This document shows, piece after piece, positions 24,252 through 32,988 of a stretch of DNA of 42,803 nt. Within the stretch, counting starts at the first letter, position 1, and the number at the start of each line of letters is the position of its first letter. The notes under the pieces are model-generated. The model was not told the origin of the DNA. It was given only the letters and a program-made list of their open reading frames with translations, and ran no database searches. Position numbers and translations under genes: made by a program. Source of the stretch: Saccharothrix luteola (GTDB taxonomy: Bacteria > Actinomycetota > Actinomycetes > Mycobacteriales > Pseudonocardiaceae); assembly GCF_020859565.1 (NCBI RefSeq), contig NZ_JAJHUO010000022.1, positions 41,073-83,875 on the forward strand. Direction: 5' to 3'.

Positions 24252-25375
24252 AGGTCCTGATCAGCGGGGCCGGGATCGCCGGACTGGCGCTCGCGCACCG
24301 GTTGGGGACGCTCGGGCACGAGGTCGTCGTGCTGGAGCAGGCCGCCGGGCCCCGCACGTCCGGGTACATGATCGACTTCTTCGGGCCGGGCTACGACGCG
24401 GCCGAGCGGATGGGCGTGCTGCCGCGCCTGCTCGACCTCGGCTACCGGGTGCAGGAGGCCGCGTACGTCGACGCGCGGGGACGGCGGGTGGCGGGGCTGC
24501 GGTTCGACCGCATGGCACGGGCGGTGAACGGACGGCTGGTGAGCATCATGCGACCGGACGTCGAGCGCGCGTTCCGCGAAGACCTGCCCGCCGGCGTGAC
24601 GCTGCGGTTCGGCGCCCGCGTCGTCGGCGTCGAGGACGGCCCGACCGGGGTGCACGTGCGGCTGGCCGACGGGTCCACGGCGTCCGGTGACCTGCTGGTC
24701 GGCGCGGACGGCGTGCACTCGGCGGTGCGGCGGCTCGTGTTCGGCGACGGGCACGTGCGGTACCTGGGGTTCCACACGGCGGCGTTCACGTTCGACGACC
24801 CGTCGGTGCACGAACTGGTCGCCGGGCGGTTCTGCGTCACCGACACCACGAGCCGCCAGGTCGGGTTCTACGGGTTGCGCGACGGACGGGTGGCGGCGTT
24901 CACCGTGCACCGCACGCCTGCACCCGACCTGCCCGCCGACCCGCGCGCCGAGGTCGTCCGGGTGTACGGGTCGCTGGGGTGGGTCGTGCCGCGGGCGTTG
25001 GACCGGTGCCCGGAGGACGTCTACTACGACCAGGTCGCCCAGGTGGAGCTGCCGAAGTGGTCGTCCGGGCGCGTGGTGCTGGTGGGTGACGCGTGCGGCG
25101 CGGTGTCGTTGCTGGCCGGGCAGGGCGCGTCGCTCGGGATCGGCGGGGCGTACGTACTGGCCGAGCACCTGCACGACCTCGCCGCGTACGAACGCGCGTG
25201 GCGGCCGGTCGTGGCGGCGAAGCAGCAGGTGGCACGGTCGGGCGCCCGCTGGTTCCTGCCCGCGTCGCCGTGGCGGCTGCGGGCCCGTCGGGTGGCGATG
25301 AGGCTGTCCGGCCTACCCGGCGTCGACCGGGTGGTGGCGACGACCCTGGTGGGCAAACCGGTCACCCTCGGCTGA
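24248..25375 (+). CDS. FAD-dependent monooxygenase (PHBH/TetX-like)
   Basis: The protein has 375 residues and is a single-component aromatic-hydroxylase-type flavoenzyme. It has the dinucleotide motif VLISGAGIAGLALAHRL (residues 3-19), the DG motif LLVGADGVHSAVRR and the FAD ribityl-binding GD motif VVLVGDACGAVSLLAG. It is co-transcribed with a TetR repressor, an arrangement typical for xenobiotic or antibiotic inactivation such as TetX or rifampicin monooxygenases. The substrate is unknown. It starts at ATG 24248, overlapping the TetR stop. Confidence 0.92.
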   Translation: MKVLISGAGIAGLALAHRLGTLGHEVVVLEQAAGPRTSGYMIDFFGPGYDAAERMGVLPRLLDLGYRVQEAAYVDARGRRVAGLRFDRMARAVNGRLVSIMRPDVERAFREDLPAGVTLRFGARVVGVEDGPTGVHVRLADGSTASGDLLVGADGVHSAVRRLVFGDGHVRYLGFHTAAFTFDDPSVHELVAGRFCVTDTTSRQVGFYGLRDGRVAAFTVHRTPAPDLPADPRAEVVRVYGSLGWVVPRALDRCPEDVYYDQVAQVELPKWSSGRVVLVGDACGAVSLLAGQGASLGIGGAYVLAEHLHDLAAYERAWRPVVAAKQQVARSGARWFLPASPWRLRARRVAMRLSGLPGVDRVVATTLVGKPVTLG

Positions 25376-25477
25376 GCCGAAAGGCCGGGACAACACCGCG
25401 ACACCGCGCCTACGATCGCGACACGACGGACACCCCGGACCAGTCGCCGGTCGGGGACGGCCGCGAAGGTCGTCGGC

Positions 25478-25679
25478 GTGCTGTCCGCCCTGGCCATGGC
25501 CGGGCTCGTCGTCTACGGGGTCGTGGTGAGCGGCTCCTGGCGGCTGTCCGTGATCATCGCCGTGTGCGGCGCGGTGGCGGTTCTCGTCGTCGTGGGCATG
25601 GCCGTCTCGTCACGCCGAACGGGTCGAGCGGTCGGACGACGTGGACCCGGCCACCCGCGCCTGGGCCGTCGTCCACTGA
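25478..25679 (+). CDS. Small two-helix membrane protein, frame interrupted
   Basis: From GTG 25478 the frame reads ALAMAGLVVYGVVVSGSW and LSVIIAVCGAVAVLVVVGMAV, two hydrophobic helices. A coding-like tail, ERVERSDDVDPATRAWAVVH with stop at 25677-25679, is in a different frame. The switch would be near 25605-25617. The 202-nt span is one base more than whole codons. The combined protein would have about 66 residues. No family is recognised, and the start is weak (GAAGG upstream). The alternative is that the first frame continues, antisense into the coiled-coil gene, which is unlikely. Confidence 0.4.
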
Positions 25680-25685
25680 CCCGCC

Positions 25686-26864
25686 TCAGGGTCGTTGCGC
25701 TCGCAGCGCGTCCAGTTCGGCTTGCAGGCGGTCGAGTTGGGTTTCCGCGCGTTCGGCCCGGACGAGCGTCTGGGTGCGGGCTTCCTCCAGGGCGGCGAGG
25801 CGTTCGCGGGCGGCGCGTTCGGCCTGGTCGAGTTGGGCGCGGTGGGTTTCGCGCTGGTCGGTCAGCTCGGCTCGGGCGCGGTCCAGTTCGGCGCGGGCGT
25901 CGTGGGCGGACTGCTCGGCGCGTTCGGCCTTGATCCGCGCCTCGTTCGCGGCGTCGGCTTCGGCGCGTGCGGCGGCTCGGGCCTGCTCGACGCTCGTCCT
26001 GGCCTCGGCGACGGCTTGGTCGACGCGGCTCTGCGCGTCCGCTCGTGCTTGCTCGACCTGGGTCCGGGCTTCGGCGTGGACGCGGTCGACCTGGGCTTGC
26101 GCGTCGTGCCGGGCTTGGTCGACCTGGGCTTGGGCGTCCGCGCGGACCTGCTCGACTTCCCGCACCGCTTGCCGCCGTGCCTGTTCGGCGTGGGTGACCG
26201 CGTCGGCCTTCGCCTGGTCGACCTGGGTCTGGGCGTCGCGTCGGATCTCGTCCACGGCTGCCGCGGCTTCCACGCGGATGGTGGCGATCTCGTCCTCGGC
26301 CCGTTGCACGGCGGCGTCGGCTTCGGCGCGTGCGGCGTCACGTTGGGCGTAGGCGGCTTCGGCGTCCTGTTCGGCTTGTTCGGCGGCGCGCACCGCGTCC
26401 TCGGTGGTGGCTTCGGCGGCCTGTCGGGCCTGTTCGGCGTCGCGCCGCCGCCGTTCCGCCTTCGCGACGGCGGCCTCCGCCTCGGCGACCCGCCGTGCGG
26501 CCTCGGCCTCGACCGCCTGCACCTGGCTTTCGGCCACGCTCGGGTCGGCGATCGCGGACAGCTCCGCCACGGCCCCGGTCAACGTCGTCGACAGCTGCTC
26601 GGTCAACACCCGGAACCGCTCCAGCAGTTCCTCGGCCCTGATCTTGCCCGCGGTGATCCCCTGCGGGCCTTTCGTCACGGTGACGACCTCCTGCTCGCCC
26701 TGCGCCGCCTGCGCGAGCCGCTGCCGTTCCCGCCACGCCCGCCACCGGGTGTGTTCCGGCAGGTCGCAGTACTCGGCAGGCCGCCCCGGCCCGGTACCCC
26801 GGAACACCGGTCGCGTGCAGCCGGGGTAGTTGCAGGTCAGCGCGGAGGTCTCCGTCGTCGTCAC
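25686..26864 (-). CDS. Long hendecad coiled-coil protein with an N-terminal Cys/His motif
   Basis: The protein has 392 residues. The N-terminus has a zinc-binding-like motif, CNYPGCTRPV...GRPAEYCDLPEH (Cys11, Cys16, Cys33, His38), followed by a basic stretch WRAWRERQRL. From about residue 110 it is one long Ala/Glu/Gln/Arg helix. Residues 207-305 are nine 11-residue repeats (RADAQAQVDQA type), which predict an unusual hendecad coiled coil. There is no signal peptide or TM. Such proteins could bind DNA through the N-terminus and polymerise through the rod, as plasmid KfrA-like proteins do, but this is only an analogy. GTG 26864 lies 6 nt after TACGCT, so the mRNA is probably leaderless. Confidence 0.85.
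   Translation of the reverse strand: MTTTETSALTCNYPGCTRPVFRGTGPGRPAEYCDLPEHTRWRAWRERQRLAQAAQGEQEVVTVTKGPQGITAGKIRAEELLERFRVLTEQLSTTLTGAVAELSAIADPSVAESQVQAVEAEAARRVAEAEAAVAKAERRRRDAEQARQAAEATTEDAVRAAEQAEQDAEAAYAQRDAARAEADAAVQRAEDEIATIRVEAAAAVDEIRRDAQTQVDQAKADAVTHAEQARRQAVREVEQVRADAQAQVDQARHDAQAQVDRVHAEARTQVEQARADAQSRVDQAVAEARTSVEQARAAARAEADAANEARIKAERAEQSAHDARAELDRARAELTDQRETHRAQLDQAERAARERLAALEEARTQTLVRAERAETQLDRLQAELDALRAQRP
25950..26246 (-). repeat. Nine 33-bp repeats encoding 11-residue units
   Basis: Within the coiled-coil gene, residues 207-305 fall into nine units with pattern (A/V/I)RxDAQxQVxQ. The DNA repeats are diverged, so this is an old protein-level repeat and not a recent slippage array. 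Confidence 0.8.
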
Positions 26865-26870
26865 CGCAAT

Positions 26871-26876
26871 AGCGTA
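26871..26876 (-). promoter_or_regulatory. -10 box of the coiled-coil gene
   Basis: Read leftward, TACGCT is 6 nt before the GTG start. A short inverted repeat, CGTTTG-AG-CAAACG (26886-26899), lies about where the -35 should be and may be an operator. Confidence 0.55.
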
Positions 26877-26924
26877 GCACTATTCCGTTTGAGCAAACGT
26901 TATAGGTCGCAACGCAACGCTACT

Positions 26925-26985
26925 AACGGAGAAATCCTGGCTTCCGATAAGTGAACCTTATCGGAAGCCAGGATTTCGGACCGTT
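26925..26985. terminator. Very long perfect hairpin
   Basis: AAATCCTGGCTTCCGATAAG (26932-26951) pairs perfectly over 20 bp with its complement at 26957-26976 around the loop TGAAC. An outer AACGG/CCGTT pair extends it. It lies just past the stop of the aminotransferase gene, so it should terminate that operon and shield the coiled-coil gene. TTT ends the stem in both directions. Confidence 0.8.
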
Positions 26986-27003
26986 GTCACCGTCCACCCC
27001 GGC

Positions 27004-28386
27004 TCAGCCGGCGATGGTGCCGTCCGGACGGAGGTGGGTCACCACGTCGACCACCGCGGCGGTGGCGCGGGCCATCTCGGCCTCGCTGATCACCAACGGC
27101 GGCGCCATGACCAGCATCGAGCCGTAGGGGCGGGCGATGACGCCGTGCCGCTTGCGGATCTCGAAGGCCACCTGCTCGACCGGTCCCCACGCCATCGGCT
27201 CGCGGGTGGTGCGGTCGGCCACGAGCTCCAGACCCGCCAGCGACCCCACGATCCGCAGGTCGCCGACCGCGGGCAGGTCGACCACGGGCGCCAGGCCGGT
27301 GCGGGCCCAGTCGGCGATCATGCCCGCCTTGGACAGCAGGTTCTCGCGCTCGATGATGTCGATCGTCGCCAAGCCGACCGCGCAGGCCACCGGGTGGCCC
27401 TGGTAGGTGTAGCCGTGGAAGAAGCCGCCGGTGCTCAGCAGCGTCTCCGACACCTCGTCCGACATGACCGTCGCACCCAGCGGCACGTACCCGCCGGCGA
27501 TGCCCTTGGCCAACGTGATCATGTCGGCCTGCATGCCCCGCCCCGGCGAGTCGAACCACGAGCCGATGCGGCCGTACCCGGTGACCACCTCGTCGGCGAT
27601 CAGCAGGATGCCGTGCCGCGTCAGCAGCTCCCGCACCCGCGGCCAGTAGTCCGCGGGCGGTTCGAGCACGCCGCCGGCCGCCATCACCGGCTCCCCGATC
27701 ATCGCGGCCACGTTGGTCGGGCCGAGGCGCTGGATCGTCTGCTCCAGCTCGTCGATCAGGAAGTCGGTGGTGTCCCGGCCGCCGTAGAGCTCCGCTGCCC
27801 GGTAGGGGTGGGGCGGCGACACGTGTTCGACGTGCGGCAGGTTCGGCCCCACCCCGATGTGCACGGGCGGGAAGCCGGTGGCCGAGCCGCTGCCGTAGGC
27901 GGTCCCGTGGAACGAGTAGTGGCGCGAGATGATCCACGTGCGGTCCGTGTCGCCCCGCCGGTGGTGGTAGAGCCGTGCGGCCTTGATCGCCGTCTCCACC
28001 GCCTCCGAGCCGCCGCTGGTGAAGAACACCCGGTTGAGGCCCTCGGGTGCCAGGTTCGCGATGCGGGACGCGAGCCTGATCGCCTTGTCGTTGGTGAACT
28101 CCAGCAGGCTGGTGAAGTACTCGATCTCGCCCATCTGCTGGGCGGCGACCTCACCGAGCTCGCGGCGCCCGTGGCCGAGGTGCGAGTGCCACACGCCGCC
28201 GCCCGCGGCGTCCAGCATCTCGTTGCCCTTGGCGTCCCAGACGGTGCAGCCCTGGCCGCGGACGATCACCACCCGGTCGGTGATGTCGCCTCGCTGCATG
28301 GAGCGGAACAGGTGCCTGCGGTCGAGATCTTCCAGTTCGGTCGCCACGTCGGTCAACGTCGGGACCTCGGGGGTAATGGTCAACAC
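27004..28386 (-). CDS. Class III PLP aminotransferase
   Basis: The protein has 460 residues and is an omega-type aminotransferase. The PLP lysine is Lys294 in TLAKGIAGGYVPLGA, the PLP-N1 aspartate is Asp265 in LLIADEVVTGYGR, and the phosphate loop is TSGGSEAVETAIK. It moves amino groups between an omega-amine or beta-amino compound and a keto acid. I use GTG 28386, with GAGGAGG just upstream; a TTG one codon later is also possible. The GMC oxidoreductase gene ends 31 nt upstream on the same strand, so the two probably form an operon in which an alcohol is oxidised to an aldehyde and aminated. That coupling is inference. Confidence 0.92.
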   Translation of the reverse strand: MLTITPEVPTLTDVATELEDLDRRHLFRSMQRGDITDRVVIVRGQGCTVWDAKGNEMLDAAGGGVWHSHLGHGRRELGEVAAQQMGEIEYFTSLLEFTNDKAIRLASRIANLAPEGLNRVFFTSGGSEAVETAIKAARLYHHRRGDTDRTWIISRHYSFHGTAYGSGSATGFPPVHIGVGPNLPHVEHVSPPHPYRAAELYGGRDTTDFLIDELEQTIQRLGPTNVAAMIGEPVMAAGGVLEPPADYWPRVRELLTRHGILLIADEVVTGYGRIGSWFDSPGRGMQADMITLAKGIAGGYVPLGATVMSDEVSETLLSTGGFFHGYTYQGHPVACAVGLATIDIIERENLLSKAGMIADWARTGLAPVVDLPAVGDLRIVGSLAGLELVADRTTREPMAWGPVEQVAFEIRKRHGVIARPYGSMLVMAPPLVISEAEMARATAAVVDVVTHLRPDGTIAG

Positions 28387-28417
28387 TCCTCCTCAACTCC
28401 GGTCGGCGGATGCCGAG

Positions 28418-29995
28418 TCACGCCGTGGCGAATGCCTGGCCCTCGGTCAGCGGCGCCTTGCCCAGCACGAGGTCCGCGGCCTTCTCGCCGATCGCGATGG
28501 CCGACGCGTTGGGGGCGCCGCGGCCGACGGTCGGCATGACCGACACGTCGGCCACGCGAAGGCCCTCGACGCCGATCACCTTCAGCTCGGCGTCGACGAC
28601 CTTGCCGATGGCGCAGGTGCCGGAGCCGTGGAAGATGGAGTGGGTGTAGCCGCGGACGTACGCGCGCACGTCGGCTTCGGAGTCGGACTCCGGGGCGTGG
28701 TACCAGTCCTTGGTGAACCGGGCCAGGGCCTTCTGCCGCGCGATCTCCATGCCGATCCGCGTCGCCGCCACGGCCGTGACGAGGTCGTCCTCGGTCTGGT
28801 AGTAGTTGTGCTGGATCTTGGGTTTCGTGGTGGGGTTGCTGGAGTCCAGCGTCACCGCGCCCCTGGCCTGTTGCGTCAGCAGCACGGGCCCGTAGGTGAT
28901 GGCGTGCCCGGTGGGCAGGCCGAGACCGCTGTCGGCGAACATCATGGGACCGGAGAAGAACACCGCGTCCGGGGCGGCGAGGCCGGAGCGGGTGCGGACG
29001 TAGCCGCCCGCTTCGGGGCCGTTGGAGGTCATCGGCCCGGTGCCCTCCTCCTCGAACTGCTTGACGTACTGCGGCTGCTCGGCGATCAGGGTGCTGACCG
29101 GCTCGTCGTGGGCGAAGATCAGCGGGACCAGCGGGTGGTCCTGGAGGTTGGCCCCGACCTGGTCGTTGGCGTGCACGACCGGGATGCCGAGCAGCCCGAG
29201 GTGGTCGGCGGGCCCGATGCCGGAGTGCATCAGCAGGAACGGCGAGTTGTACGTGCCGGCCGAGAGGATCACCTCGCGGTTGGCGTGGACGGTGAGGTTC
29301 TCGTCGTACCGGCGGCCGGCGACACCCACCGCGCGGCCGTTCTCGATGACGATGCGGTGCACCTGGAAGTTCGTCTGCACGGTCAGGTTCGGCCGGTCCA
29401 TGGCCGGGTGCAGGTAGGCGACCGCGGTCGAGCACCGGCGGCCGTTGCGCTGGGTGAGCTGGAAGTAGCCGAAGCCGTCCTGCGACTCGCCGTTGAAGTC
29501 GTCGTTCGACGCGAACCCGGCTTGGGCCGCGGACTCGAGGAACGCCTCGGACTGGGTGTTCTTGCTGCGCCCGTCCGACACGCTCATCGGGCCGCCGGCG
29601 CCGTGGTAGTACGAGGCGCCGCGCTCGTTGTCCTCGGAGCGCTTGAAGTACGGCAGCAGTTCGTCGTAGCTCCAGCCGGGCTGGCCCCAGCCGTCGTAGT
29701 CGAGCTTGTTGCCGCGCAGGTACAGCATGGCGTTGATCGAGCTGGTGCCGCCCAGGACCTTGCCGCGGGGCAGGAAGATGCGCCGCCGGTTGAGCTGGGG
29801 CTCCTCGTGCGAGTCGTAGTCCCAGTCCACTGAGGTCCGGAACAGGTCGCCGAAGGCTACGGGGACGTGGATGGTCTCCAGGTCGTCCGTGGGACCGGCC
29901 TCGATCAGGCAGACGGTGACATCGGGGTCTTCGGACAGCCGGGCGGCGAGCACGCAGCCCGCCGACCCCGCTCCGACAATCACGTAATCGTACAT
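28418..29995 (-). CDS. GMC family FAD alcohol oxidoreductase
   Basis: The protein has 525 residues, of choline-dehydrogenase type. The FAD loop is VIVGAGSAGCVLAARL (5-20), signature 1 is GKVLGGTSSINAMLY and signature 2 is SAGTYNSPFLLMHSGIG. The catalytic pair is His456 (SIFHGSGTCAIG) and Asn496 (GAPNASAIAIGEKAAD). It oxidises a primary alcohol to an aldehyde. The ATG at 29995 has AGGAGG upstream. It is followed by a class III aminotransferase and preceded, on the same strand with a 133-bp gap, by the FAD monooxygenase gene. The alcohol substrate is unknown. Confidence 0.94.
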   Translation of the reverse strand: MYDYVIVGAGSAGCVLAARLSEDPDVTVCLIEAGPTDDLETIHVPVAFGDLFRTSVDWDYDSHEEPQLNRRRIFLPRGKVLGGTSSINAMLYLRGNKLDYDGWGQPGWSYDELLPYFKRSEDNERGASYYHGAGGPMSVSDGRSKNTQSEAFLESAAQAGFASNDDFNGESQDGFGYFQLTQRNGRRCSTAVAYLHPAMDRPNLTVQTNFQVHRIVIENGRAVGVAGRRYDENLTVHANREVILSAGTYNSPFLLMHSGIGPADHLGLLGIPVVHANDQVGANLQDHPLVPLIFAHDEPVSTLIAEQPQYVKQFEEEGTGPMTSNGPEAGGYVRTRSGLAAPDAVFFSGPMMFADSGLGLPTGHAITYGPVLLTQQARGAVTLDSSNPTTKPKIQHNYYQTEDDLVTAVAATRIGMEIARQKALARFTKDWYHAPESDSEADVRAYVRGYTHSIFHGSGTCAIGKVVDAELKVIGVEGLRVADVSVMPTVGRGAPNASAIAIGEKAADLVLGKAPLTEGQAFATA

Positions 29996-30128
29996 CCGGT
30001 CCTCCTGATATCCGCCTTGCGGCGGCTTGGGTGTGCGAGGGTCGTCCAGGCGCGGTGATCCTCGGAGAGTTCGGCCCGGCTCACGTCCGAACGGCCGATG
30101 TGGACGTACCTGCTTGCGCGGTCACGCC

Positions 30129-31493
30129 CTAGCGCAACCGCTCCAGGGAAGAAGGAGCGGAGTCGAGCGCGGGGGTGCGCGGTGTGCGCAGCACCCGCAG
30201 CACCATCGCGGGTTTCATCAACGCCTGCGGTGGGTCAACCAGGCCCGCCACGCGCAGGAACGCCTCCGAGAGCCCGGGGTCGTGCGTCGCGGCCACTTGG
30301 AGGCGGGCCATGAAGGCGTTGCTCATGCGGACTTTCAGCGTGCGCTTGCCCGCCACTCCGGGGAACGCGAGGTCGCCGCCGGCCGCGATCTCCCACGGCA
30401 CGTCGACGACGGACTTGATGTCGCCGAAGTACTTCAGCGGGTTCGGCGCCCGGCCCGCCGACAGGTGCTCGGCGAGCACCAGCGCCTGGAGCGCGGCCAC
30501 CGCCATGCCCTGCCCGTAGACGGGGTTGAACGAGCACACCGCGTCGCCGAGGACGAGGAAGCCCTCGGGGAAGCGCTCCATCCGCTCGTAGCGGCGGCGC
30601 TGGCTCGCCGGGAACTGGAACATCACGGGGTCGCTGAGGGGTTCGGCGTCCCGGATCGCGTCGTAGATGTCGGGCACAGGCAGGGACTTCGCGAAGGCGA
30701 GCATCCCGGCCGGGTCGGTCGGCGGGTGGTCGCCGAGGGTGCCGGTCAGGGACAGCAGGCCGAGGTCCCCGCCGAGGGTGTGCAGGAACGCGCCGCGCGG
30801 GTGCTTCGGGGTGGCGACCGGGTTGATGGACATATCGCCGCGCAGCGGGTCGGTGTGCCAGCGGTACTTCCGGCTGGTGTAGGCCAGTCCGACCTTCACG
30901 CGGTCCTCGGGCACGCGCGGGTAGCCCATCGATTCCAGCCACGCCGGCGCGCGTGAGCCGCGGCCGGTCGCATCGACGACGAGGTCGGCGTCGATCTGCT
31001 CGGCCTCGGCGCCGGGTTGGCGGCGCTGCACGCGTGCCGCGCGGACGACGCCGCCTTCGGCGACCAGGCCGACGACGTCGTGGCCTTCGCGGAAGGAGAC
31101 GTTCGGGATCGCCTCGACGCGTTGCCGCACGTGGTGTTCGAGGACCGGGCGGGCGATGCCGACGAGTCGCAGGCCGGTCGGCGCGGCCTTGATGCGGTAG
31201 CCGTTGAAGGACCACCGGACGTCGCCGCAGAGGTCGCCGACGGGGATGCCGTCGTCGACGAGGCCGGCGAGGAAGCCGGGGAACAGCTCTTCCAGGATTT
31301 CCTGGCCCCTGGCGAGGAGGCCGTGGGCGTGGCGTCCCTGCGGCACACCGCGCCGAGGGTCTCGCACGTCGGACAGCTCGTCGCGGTCGACGATGACGAC
31401 GTTCTCGTACGCGTCGGACAAGACTCTCGCGGCGAGCATGCCCGCGATGCTTCCGCCCAGCACGACCGCGCGACCACCGATGTAGTTGCCCAT
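30129..31493 (-). CDS. FAD-dependent monooxygenase, epoxidase-type family
   Basis: The protein has 454 residues. It has a GGSIAG FAD loop (13-18) in VVLGGSIAGMLAARVL, then RRGVPQGRHAHGLLARGQ, a segment shared by a family that includes polyether epoxidases such as MonCI and Lsd18. The rest has VVDATGRGSRAPAWL and the GD motif LVLGDAVCSFNPVYGQGM. The likely role is hydroxylation or epoxidation of a hydrophobic substrate. With an epoxide-hydrolase homologue in the same cluster, epoxidation is attractive but unproven. The ATG at 31493 has GAGGAG upstream. It is divergent from a two-component-type monooxygenase gene across a 219-bp control region in which I see no strong operator. Confidence 0.87.
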   Translation of the reverse strand: MGNYIGGRAVVLGGSIAGMLAARVLSDAYENVVIVDRDELSDVRDPRRGVPQGRHAHGLLARGQEILEELFPGFLAGLVDDGIPVGDLCGDVRWSFNGYRIKAAPTGLRLVGIARPVLEHHVRQRVEAIPNVSFREGHDVVGLVAEGGVVRAARVQRRQPGAEAEQIDADLVVDATGRGSRAPAWLESMGYPRVPEDRVKVGLAYTSRKYRWHTDPLRGDMSINPVATPKHPRGAFLHTLGGDLGLLSLTGTLGDHPPTDPAGMLAFAKSLPVPDIYDAIRDAEPLSDPVMFQFPASQRRRYERMERFPEGFLVLGDAVCSFNPVYGQGMAVAALQALVLAEHLSAGRAPNPLKYFGDIKSVVDVPWEIAAGGDLAFPGVAGKRTLKVRMSNAFMARLQVAATHDPGLSEAFLRVAGLVDPPQALMKPAMVLRVLRTPRTPALDSAPSSLERLR

Positions 31494-31712
31494 GTGGACA
31501 TCGCTCCTCGTCAGGGGGCGGGACGACAACATGCTCACAGTGGGGGCGTGACCTGCGCATCTTCGACGTTGCGGAGGCCGGACCCGGAGAAGAGGGCAAT
31601 TCGAGAGATGCGTCCGGTTCGTCCCCGAGGCCAGGATGGTCGTCGACCGTCGCCTGTCCGTCGATGGCGGACTCACGATGCGCCTATGCGGGGTCTTATC
31701 GAGGAGGACAGG

Positions 31713-32894
31713 GTGACCATCGTGCAAACACCTACTCACACCGAACTGGTCCAACGCGCCACCGACCTGGTTCCGTTGCTGCGCAAGCATTCCCGGTGGT
31801 CCGAGGAGAACCGCAGGCTGCACGACGACGTCATCGCGGGGCTCGAGGAGGCGGAGTTCTTCAAGCTGCGCAGGCCGGTCCGCCTCGGCGGGTTCGAGTC
31901 GCCGGCGCGGACCTTGGTCGCCGTCTCCACCGAGCTCGCCCGCGGTGACGCCGCGGTGGCCTGGAATGCCCAGGTGTGGTGGATTCCTCTCTGGATGGTC
32001 GGTTTGTTCCCCGACCACGTCCAGGACGAGGTGTTCGCCACCGAGAACGTGCGGGTGTGCGGGACGCTCAGCCCGAGCGGCATGCTGACGCCCGTCGACG
32101 GCGGCTACCGGGTCAACGGCCAGTGGAGCTTCATCAGCGGCGCGCTGCACAGCCACTGGCAGGAGCTGATCGCGCTGGCGCCGACGCCGGACGGCGGTAT
32201 GCAGCCGATGCTGGCGCTGGTCCCGATGCGGGACGTGCGGATCATCGACGACTGGAAGACTTCGGGACTTCGCGGTACCGGCAGCGTGTCGACCGCGGTC
32301 GAGGACGTCTTCGTGCCCGCGGACCGGGTGCTCCCGCTGTCGGCGGCCGTGACGCTCGAGCACGCCTCCGTGGCGAACGCCTCGTCGCCGGTGTGGAAGG
32401 CCCCGTTGAACGCGGTGGCCGCCGCGTCGACGGTGGGTGTCCTGATCGGTCTGGCGCGTGCGGCGATCGAGGTGTTCCTGGACCGCTTGCCCGGCCGCCG
32501 CATCACCTATTCCGACTACGAGAGCATGCGAGAGGCCCCGATCACCCACCTGCAGCTGGCGAAGGCCGTGCTGAAGGCCGACCAGGCGGAGTTCCACGCC
32601 CGGCGGGTGGCGGACCTCGTCGATTCCAAGGGCGCCGGCGGCGAGCCGTGGACGATGGAGGAGCGCGCGCAGTGCCGTGTGGACGTCAGCGCGGCGTGCG
32701 ACCTCGCCACCGAAGCGGTCGACGTGCTGTCCCGCGCGGGTGGCGGCTCGTCGATCTACGACGAGGTCCCGGTGCAGAAGATCGCGCGCGACATCCACGC
32801 GGTGGGCCTGCACGCCCTGGTCTACCCGCCGACCGCCTACGAGCTGTACGGCCGGATCCTCAGCGGCCTCGAGCCCAACACCCTGTACGTCTGA
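31713..32894 (+). CDS. Acyl-CoA-dehydrogenase-fold flavin monooxygenase (HsaA-like), copy 1
   Basis: The protein has 393 residues. ENRRLHDDVIAGLEEAEFFK, GQWSFISGALHSHW and GGSSIYDEVPVQKIARDIHA fit the ACAD-fold hydroxylases (HsaA/HpaB-like) that use reduced flavin from a separate reductase, rather than true acyl-CoA dehydrogenases. No reductase gene is in the window. GTG 31713 is chosen for the GAGGAGG at 31701-31707. It is a paralogue of the protein at 36607-37785: the C-termini are YELYGRILSGLEPNTLYV and IELYGRVLCGLEPNTPYL. An NTF2-like gene follows, as it does near the paralogue. It probably hydroxylates the cluster's substrate. Confidence 0.88.
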   Translation: MTIVQTPTHTELVQRATDLVPLLRKHSRWSEENRRLHDDVIAGLEEAEFFKLRRPVRLGGFESPARTLVAVSTELARGDAAVAWNAQVWWIPLWMVGLFPDHVQDEVFATENVRVCGTLSPSGMLTPVDGGYRVNGQWSFISGALHSHWQELIALAPTPDGGMQPMLALVPMRDVRIIDDWKTSGLRGTGSVSTAVEDVFVPADRVLPLSAAVTLEHASVANASSPVWKAPLNAVAAASTVGVLIGLARAAIEVFLDRLPGRRITYSDYESMREAPITHLQLAKAVLKADQAEFHARRVADLVDSKGAGGEPWTMEERAQCRVDVSAACDLATEAVDVLSRAGGGSSIYDEVPVQKIARDIHAVGLHALVYPPTAYELYGRILSGLEPNTLYV

Positions 32895-32988
32895 TCCGCC
32901 GGGGTGAGCCGATGTTCGGCCGGGTGTCCCCGCCTCGCGTCCGTCAGGTCGCCTGACCAGTCCCACCTCTACGCAGAAAGGCACAGCT

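Noticed and set aside
25950..26246. CRISPR-like 33-bp periodicity
   Set aside because: The units are diverged, have no spacers and encode an 11-residue coiled-coil repeat.
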